A stretch of DNA of 19,477 nucleotides from DATIYW01 sp035517415 (lineage in GTDB: Bacteria > Acidobacteriota > Thermoanaerobaculia > Thermoanaerobaculales > Thermoanaerobaculaceae). Under the pieces are notes generated by a model that saw only the letters and a list, made by a program, of their open reading frames with translations, did not search any database and had not been told where the DNA came from. The stretch is from contig DATIYW010000119.1 of NCBI GenBank assembly GCA_035517415.1, positions 1 through 19,477 on the forward strand. Reading direction: 5' to 3'. Below are positions 14,773 to 19,477 of the stretch, in pieces; position 1 is the stretch's first letter; every line of letters begins with the position of its first letter. Made by a program: the position numbers and the translations under genes.

Positions 14773-17427
14773 TCACCGGGCGGTCTTCAGCTCCTCTGCC
14801 CAGTTCGTCACCACGATCGCGCGATCGGGTTCGCTGCCCGGGGCCGGCCGGACGACGAGGAAGCGCTCGCCGTCGGGACTCACGTCGTACGGGTGGCGGG
14901 GGAACTCGATCTCGCCGCTCACCGCGAGATCGAGGAGGAAGAGGGGCTGCGGCTCCCCGATCCGCACCGCTCCCGCGGCCAGCTGCAACGGCACCGACAT
15001 GAGCATGCCGTCGCTCGCGGCGTAGAACAGCTCCGACCCGGACCGGCTCCACACCGGCATGTGCCCGCCGCCGATCGAGACCTGGCGCTTCGCCCCACCC
15101 GCCACCGGCTGGACGTAGACCTCGCGTGCTCCCGACTCGCCGGAGTCGAACGCGGTCCACGCGCCGTCCGGCGAGAGCGCGGCGTGCTCCTCCGAGAACC
15201 GGGAGTCGCCGCTCAGCCGCACCGGCTCGCCCGAGGCGGACAGCGGCGCGAGGACCCGCGAGTAGTCGCCGCCCGCTTCGACGGTCACGAGCAGGTGGCG
15301 TCCGTCGGGGGTGACGGCGGGCAGGACCTTGTCCTGCTTCGTCTGCAGCACGGCCGTCTCCCCGCCTCCGCCCGCGGGCCGCTCGTAGACGTCGTAGAAG
15401 CCGAGCCGATCGGACACGTAGAACAGCCGCTCGCCGTCCGGGGACCAGGACGGGTCGAACTCGTCGGTGCGCTCGGCGGTGATCCGGGAGCCGGTGCCGC
15501 GGCCGACGTCGAGGACCCAGACGTCCTGGTTCTGGCCGTGCGAGGGGTCTCGGCGCGTCACCGCCACCCTCCCGCCGTCGGGGGAGACGCGCACGTCCTC
15601 GTAGGCGCCGACCTCGCCGAGCGTCCCGAGCTCGCGCCCCTTGCGATCGACCCAGACCAGCCGCCGGCGGCCCGGCGACGGAAGGTACACGAGGCGGTCG
15701 CCGGCGGCGGAGGCGCCGAGGAGGTTGTCCTCGGTCCCGTAACGCACGTCCTCGAACGCCGGCACGGGCTCGCCCTCGAGCTTGAGGGCGCGCGGGTCGA
15801 ACCGCCACGCGAACATCGCGTTGTCGCGTCCGAACAGGAGGTAGCCGGGTTCGACGAACAGCGCCGAGGAGTCCGCGTGGAAGAGGCGCTGCACGCGCTT
15901 CGAATCGAGCGAGGCGAGGACCACCGAGGTCTTGTCGGGGTCGAGGTTGCGGGCGACGAAGACGAAGTGGCGCCCGTCGGGGAGGAAGGCGGGGTGGAAG
16001 TGCGAGACGTCGCCGCCGGCGGCGTCGATCGTCGTGACCGGCCGTGGTGTTCCTCCGGTCGCCGCGACCGCGAGGATCGGGCCGCCGAACTCGGCGGTGA
16101 AGAGGATCGTGCCCTGGGAGCCCCAGGCGCCGGAGAACGCGCCCCCGGCGTCGCAGACGGTCTGGGCCGGGCCGCCGTCCGCGCCGGTTCGCTTGAGCCG
16201 ACGGTCGGCGAAGAAGGCGATCTCGCGGCCGTCCGGCGACCAGAACATCCCGCGCGCGTCCTCGGTGCCGGGCAGGAGCCGCGTGCCGAGCCGGTCGAAC
16301 GTGCGCACCCCGACGACGTTTCGGCCGCCCTCCGCCGCGAGCACGAACATGGCACGCCGCGCATCGGGGGCCAGTTTGACCAGGCCCAGGAAGCTGTACC
16401 CGGGCGGCGGTGCGATCGAGAACCTGGTCGTCTCGCCGGGCCGATGGGGCTGGCGGAGGAACACGGCGGCGAGCGCGGCGGTGACGAGCGCCGTCGCCGC
16501 GACCGCGATCGCGAGCGGAACCGCCCGCCGCGCCGTCGGCCGCGGCGTCGCGGCCCCGCGATCGGCGCCCGCGCCCTCGCCGAGCCACGCCAGTTCACGG
16601 GCGAGATCGAGCGCCGACTGCCACCGCTCCTCGGGGTGCTTGGCGAGGCAGGCGCCCACCAGTCGGTCGAGCGCCTGCGGCACGGGCGGCTGCAGCGAGG
16701 CGAGCGAGCGCGGCTCCTCATGGAGGATGGCCGCGATCAGCGACGCCTGCGTCGCGCCGTTGAACGGGCGCTCCGCGGTCAGCATCTCGTGGAGCACGCA
16801 GCCGAGGGCGAAGATGTCGCTCCGCGCGTCCGCCTCGCGGCCCTCGAGCTGCTCCGGCGCCATGTACGCGAGCGTCCCGACCAGCGTCCCCGCGGAGGTC
16901 AGCGGCGCCGTCGCGGTCGCGCGGAAGGGCGCGTCGAGCAGGCCGTGGCTCGCGGCGTGCAGCTTCGCCAGGCCGAAGTCGAGCAGCTTCGGCCCGCGCC
17001 TGGTGAGCATGATGTTCCCGGGCTTGAGGTCGCGGTGCACGATCCCGCGCCCGTGCGCCGCGGCGAGGGCCGCCGCGACCGCGCCGCCGAGCGCGAGCGC
17101 CTCGGCGAGGGGCAGCGGCCCCCGCGCCAGGCGCGCCGCGAGGGACTCCCCGTCGAGCAGCTCCATGACGAGGAAGTGGGTGCCGTCGGCCTCGCCGACG
17201 TCGAAGAGCGTGCAGATCCCCGGGTGCGAGAGCGCCGAGATCGCCTGCGCCTCGCGTTCGAAGCGCTCCGCCATCGCCGGGTCCTCCGCGTGGCGGCCGA
17301 GCAGCACCTTGAGCGCGACCTCGCGGCCCAGGCGCGTGTCGCGCGCCCGGTACACGACGCCCATCCCGCCGGCACCGAGCTCGGCGAGGATCTCGTAGGG
17401 TCCGAGTCGCGTGCCGGGGCTCAGCAT
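14773..17427 (-). CDS. Transmembrane Ser/Thr protein kinase with PD40 beta-propeller (kinase 3)
   Basis: Hanks-type receptor kinase, 884 residues from ATG 17427. Start chosen because MLSPGTRLGPYEIL opens directly into the kinase fold, a GAGG lies 7 nt upstream, and the open frame beyond it only shadows the preceding gene. Kinase domain about 10-280: GAGGMG (18-23), Lys40 (VALK), Glu59, HRDLKPGN (131-138), DFG (150-152), APEQ (190-193). One membrane helix about 303-324 (VPLAIAVAATALVTAALAAV). The rest is a PD40/TolB-type propeller with about nine blades ('FWSPDGREIAFFAD', 'AFLPDGRHFVFVARN', 'SWSPDGERLFYVSDR') ending in 'AIVVTNWAEEL', like kinase 1. By topology it is a receptor kinase with an extracytoplasmic propeller. 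Its start overlaps the upstream kinase-TPR gene by 7 bp, so the two are probably co-transcribed and coupled. Signal and substrates are unknown. Confidence 0.94.
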   Translation of the reverse strand: MLSPGTRLGPYEILAELGAGGMGVVYRARDTRLGREVALKVLLGRHAEDPAMAERFEREAQAISALSHPGICTLFDVGEADGTHFLVMELLDGESLAARLARGPLPLAEALALGGAVAAALAAAHGRGIVHRDLKPGNIMLTRRGPKLLDFGLAKLHAASHGLLDAPFRATATAPLTSAGTLVGTLAYMAPEQLEGREADARSDIFALGCVLHEMLTAERPFNGATQASLIAAILHEEPRSLASLQPPVPQALDRLVGACLAKHPEERWQSALDLARELAWLGEGAGADRGAATPRPTARRAVPLAIAVAATALVTAALAAVFLRQPHRPGETTRFSIAPPPGYSFLGLVKLAPDARRAMFVLAAEGGRNVVGVRTFDRLGTRLLPGTEDARGMFWSPDGREIAFFADRRLKRTGADGGPAQTVCDAGGAFSGAWGSQGTILFTAEFGGPILAVAATGGTPRPVTTIDAAGGDVSHFHPAFLPDGRHFVFVARNLDPDKTSVVLASLDSKRVQRLFHADSSALFVEPGYLLFGRDNAMFAWRFDPRALKLEGEPVPAFEDVRYGTEDNLLGASAAGDRLVYLPSPGRRRLVWVDRKGRELGTLGEVGAYEDVRVSPDGGRVAVTRRDPSHGQNQDVWVLDVGRGTGSRITAERTDEFDPSWSPDGERLFYVSDRLGFYDVYERPAGGGGETAVLQTKQDKVLPAVTPDGRHLLVTVEAGGDYSRVLAPLSASGEPVRLSGDSRFSEEHAALSPDGAWTAFDSGESGAREVYVQPVAGGAKRQVSIGGGHMPVWSRSGSELFYAASDGMLMSVPLQLAAGAVRIGEPQPLFLLDLAVSGEIEFPRHPYDVSPDGERFLVVRPAPGSEPDRAIVVTNWAEELKTAR

Positions 17428-19477
17428 CCGCTCGCCTCGCGGGCGGCGGCGGTCGCCGCGTCGAACCCCGGATCGCCGCGCAGCGCCTCGAGGTGCTCGT
17501 CGGCGAGCAGCCACGCGGCGTCGCTCCAGCCCGCGGCGACCGCCCGCTGCAGCGCCTCGACCGCCTGCGCCTTGCGCCCGGCGAGCGCGTGGTAGCGCGC
17601 CCAGTCGTGCCACACCACCGCGGTGCCGCCGTCGATCACGCCGCTGAAGTCGTAGCCCGCGCGCTCCTCGAGCAGCTTCGCCGCCGCCGCCGCCGCCGCG
17701 TCCTCCTCGCGCGGCATCGCGAGCAGGCGGCAGGCGGCCGCGATGCCGAGCGAGGCACGCACCGCGAGCCAGCCGATGCCGAGCGAGCGTTCGGCCTGCC
17801 GGCACGTGTCCTGGGCCTGCCTGTAGCTCGCCATCGCCGCGTCCGGGCGGCCGGCGCGGATGTGCGCCTCGCCGCCGCCGAGGCGGGCAAGGGCGACGGA
17901 GGCGGCGGTGTACACGTGGTCCACGCCGCGCAGCACGCCGAGCGAGGTGTCGTAGGCCGCGAGGGCGCTGCCGCTCCCCTCGGTGCGCTGCAGCAGGCGC
18001 CCGAGGAGGCTGAACGCGCCGACGAAGCGCGCGTGGGTGAAGCGCCCCGAGCGCTCGATCTCGCAGGCGCGCTCGAGCGCCGCGCGCGCACCGGCGTGGT
18101 CCCCGGCGCGCAGGAGCACGTCGCCGAGGATCTGCCACGCCGCCTGATAGCGCGGGGCGATCTCCGCCGACCCCCGCAGGTGGCGCGAGGCCTCCCGCCA
18201 GCAGCCCGGCGCGAACTCCGCCATCCCCTCCAGCCACCACGCCACGCCGGCGAAGTAATGCGACATCGGGTTGTCCGGCTCGAGCGCGATCGCCCGTTCG
18301 CCCTCGCGGTGAGCCTCGGCGAAACGCCCGAGGCGGGCGAGGCCGTAGGTCAGCCAGAGGTGGGGGTCCGCGAGGCGCACGTCGAGCTCCGCGGCGCGCT
18401 GCAGGTAGACCGTCCCGACGTCGAGGTCGCTGCGGTTGGTGGTCGCGATGTAGCGCATCATGCTCAGGCCGCCGAGCCCCGAGTACGCGAGCGCGTAGCC
18501 CGGGTCGATCGCGATCGCCTGCTCGTAGTGGGCGCGCGCCTGGTCCATGCCGCCGCGGCCGAGCTGGTTGTGGAGCTGCCGTCCCTTCGCGTAGAGCTCG
18601 TACGCCTCCAGTTTCGGCGCGGCCACGTCGGCGACGCGCTGGAGGCTCGAGTCGGAGACGTCCAGGCCGAGCGCCCGGACGAGCTCGGCCACGAGGCGGT
18701 CCTGGAGAGCGAACAGGCCGTCCATCGACCCGTCGAGCTTGATCGTCGCAGCGGTCGCCCCGGCCGGGACCTCGAGCACGGAGGCGGTCAGGCGGATCGC
18801 CTCGCCGACCTTCTGGAAGCTGCCGGCGAGCAGCAGGTCGACGCCGGCGGTGCCGGCGAGCCGCACCAACTCCGCCTCCGTCACGCGCGCCAGGTCGCGC
18901 GCGGCCGCCTCCGGCGAGAGCCGCTCCTGGCCGGCGACGCCCACGGCGCCGAGCTTCTTCAGCTCGACCATGACCGTCTCCGCGATCGCGGTCGACAGCC
19001 AGGCCGCGGTCGGGTCCCCCGCGACGTTGGCGAAGTCCAGGATCAGCAGCGTCCTTCTCGCGCCCGCCGGAGGCGGCGTCGGCTGCACCTCGGTCGGTGC
19101 GGCCGTTCCCCTGGGGTGCGGAATCGCGGCGAGCGCGGCGGCCAGCTCCACCGCCGAGGCGAAGCGGTCTGCCGGCGGGCGCGCGAGGCAGCGCGCGATC
19201 GTCGCCCCCAGCGGTGGGGGTACCCGGGCGTCCGCCGGAAGGGGCTTCGGGTCGTCGCGCAGCACGCTGGCGGCGAGTTGCGCGCCGGTGGCGCCGGCGA
19301 ACGGCCGTTCGCCGGCGACCATCTCGTAGAGCATCACCCCGAAGGAGAAGACGTCCGAGCGCTGATCGACGGACCGCCCCTGCAGCTGCTCCGGGCTCAT
19401 GTACGCGAGCGTGCCGACCACCAGCCCGGGGCTCGTCTCCTCCAGCGTCCTGGCCGCCGTCGAGGCCTCGCCCCCCC
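17421..19477 (-). CDS. Ser/Thr protein kinase with FlgO/TolB-N-like domain and TPR tail (kinase 4, 5' end outside window)
   Basis: The frame is open to the window edge, giving 684 visible residues; the ATP-binding lobe, HRD and DFG motifs lie outside. Visible first is the activation-loop end and C-lobe ('VVGTLAYMSPEQLQGRSVDQ', 'DVFSFGVMLYEM'), at about 19475-19120. A Pro-rich linker leads to a domain beginning 'RRTLLILDFANV' with 'LLLAGSFQKVGEAIRLTASV' (about 19060-18665), resembling the FlgO/TolB-N-like domain found before TPRs in signalling proteins. The rest is tetratricopeptide repeats (for example 'AYELYAKGRQLHNQLGRGG', 'AHYEQAIAIDPGYALAYSGL'), ending 'EALRGDPGFDAATAAA'. No membrane helix is visible, so it should be cytoplasmic, with the TPRs as a partner-binding platform. 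Its stop overlaps the start of kinase 3. Catalytic competence cannot be judged here. Confidence 0.9.
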   Translation of the reverse strand, partial: GGEASTAARTLEETSPGLVVGTLAYMSPEQLQGRSVDQRSDVFSFGVMLYEMVAGERPFAGATGAQLAASVLRDDPKPLPADARVPPPLGATIARCLARPPADRFASAVELAAALAAIPHPRGTAAPTEVQPTPPPAGARRTLLILDFANVAGDPTAAWLSTAIAETVMVELKKLGAVGVAGQERLSPEAAARDLARVTEAELVRLAGTAGVDLLLAGSFQKVGEAIRLTASVLEVPAGATAATIKLDGSMDGLFALQDRLVAELVRALGLDVSDSSLQRVADVAAPKLEAYELYAKGRQLHNQLGRGGMDQARAHYEQAIAIDPGYALAYSGLGGLSMMRYIATTNRSDLDVGTVYLQRAAELDVRLADPHLWLTYGLARLGRFAEAHREGERAIALEPDNPMSHYFAGVAWWLEGMAEFAPGCWREASRHLRGSAEIAPRYQAAWQILGDVLLRAGDHAGARAALERACEIERSGRFTHARFVGAFSLLGRLLQRTEGSGSALAAYDTSLGVLRGVDHVYTAASVALARLGGGEAHIRAGRPDAAMASYRQAQDTCRQAERSLGIGWLAVRASLGIAAACRLLAMPREEDAAAAAAAKLLEERAGYDFSGVIDGGTAVVWHDWARYHALAGRKAQAVEALQRAVAAGWSDAAWLLADEHLEALRGDPGFDAATAAAREASGC
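17680..17700 (-). repeat. GCC trinucleotide run encoding a poly-Ala tract
   Basis: Six GCC units followed by GCG in the kinase 4 TPR region encode an uninterrupted Ala stretch (EEDAAAAAAAKLLEE). Slippage here would change Ala number without shifting the frame. Confidence 0.6.

Noticed and set aside
11782..17595. Long + strand frames (11782-14304, 14368-17595) opposite the kinases
   Set aside because: They are complementary to kinase genes with intact catalytic motifs; the translations are Arg/Ala/Glu-rich without recognisable domains, so absence of stops reflects base composition.
14773..18240. N-terminal extension of kinase 3 upstream of 17427
   Set aside because: The frame is open to 18240 but is out of frame inside kinase 4's TPR coding; the extension is Arg/Gly/Ala-rich, and the kinase fold starts exactly at the ATG at 17427 with a GAGG before it.
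19471..19477. Run of seven C at the window end as a phase-variable tract
   Set aside because: It touches the sequence boundary, so its true length is unknown, and it lies within a kinase activation-loop frame that reads normally through it.
1..19477. Possible CRISPR array, tRNA, insertion sequence or phage remnants
   Set aside because: No spaced direct repeats, cloverleaf-like sequences, transposase motifs or terminal inverted repeats were seen; nearly all bases are assigned to conserved genes.

Overview
The window is a very GC-rich bacterial segment (roughly 70% G+C by eye, almost every third codon position G or C). It carries a copper/silver efflux operon, a divalent-cation exporter, an unusual aspartase fusion, and a run of four serine/threonine kinases. 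Tandem Hanks-type kinases with C-terminal TolB/PD40 propellers or TPR tails are especially abundant in Acidobacteriota (Thermoanaerobaculia/Vicinamibacteria-like lineages), with Myxococcota and Gemmatimonadota as alternatives. That assignment is inference: no rRNA or other phylogenetic marker is present.

Left part (1-6099, + strand): a CusCBA-type tripartite RND exporter. A TolC-like outer-membrane protein, cut by the window edge, is followed by a CusB-type adaptor with four N-terminal metal-binding modules, then the CusA inner-membrane pump. Genes are separated by 1 nt or overlap by 4 nt, so this is one operon. Together they would carry Cu(I)/Ag(I) from periplasm or inner membrane across the outer membrane. 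Facing it at 6145-7062 (- strand) is a CzcD-like CDF transporter for divalent metals, so the segment is a small metal-resistance island.

Middle (7063-9067): a 127-bp divergent intergenic region holds a candidate -10 box, a short palindrome and a hairpin abutting the CDF start. It leads into a 625-residue protein that joins an N-terminal cyclic-nucleotide-binding-like domain to a complete aspartate ammonia-lyase. The phosphate-binding arginine of the regulatory domain appears to be replaced.

Right part (9218-19477, - strand): four Hanks-type kinase genes read leftward. In transcription order they are a kinase with an FlgO/TolB-N-like domain and TPRs and no membrane segment (truncated by the window end), a kinase-TM-PD40 protein overlapping it by 7 bp, a 270-bp gap, then two more kinase-TM-PD40 proteins overlapping each other by 4 bp. 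In these three the kinase is predicted cytoplasmic and the propeller extracytoplasmic, so they look like transmembrane sensor kinases. Their ligands and substrates cannot be read from the sequence.

No tRNA, rRNA, CRISPR array, insertion sequence or phage gene was seen. The most noteworthy items are the regulatory-domain/aspartase fusion, the adaptor's four-module metal-binding N-terminus, and the mixed-architecture kinase cluster.
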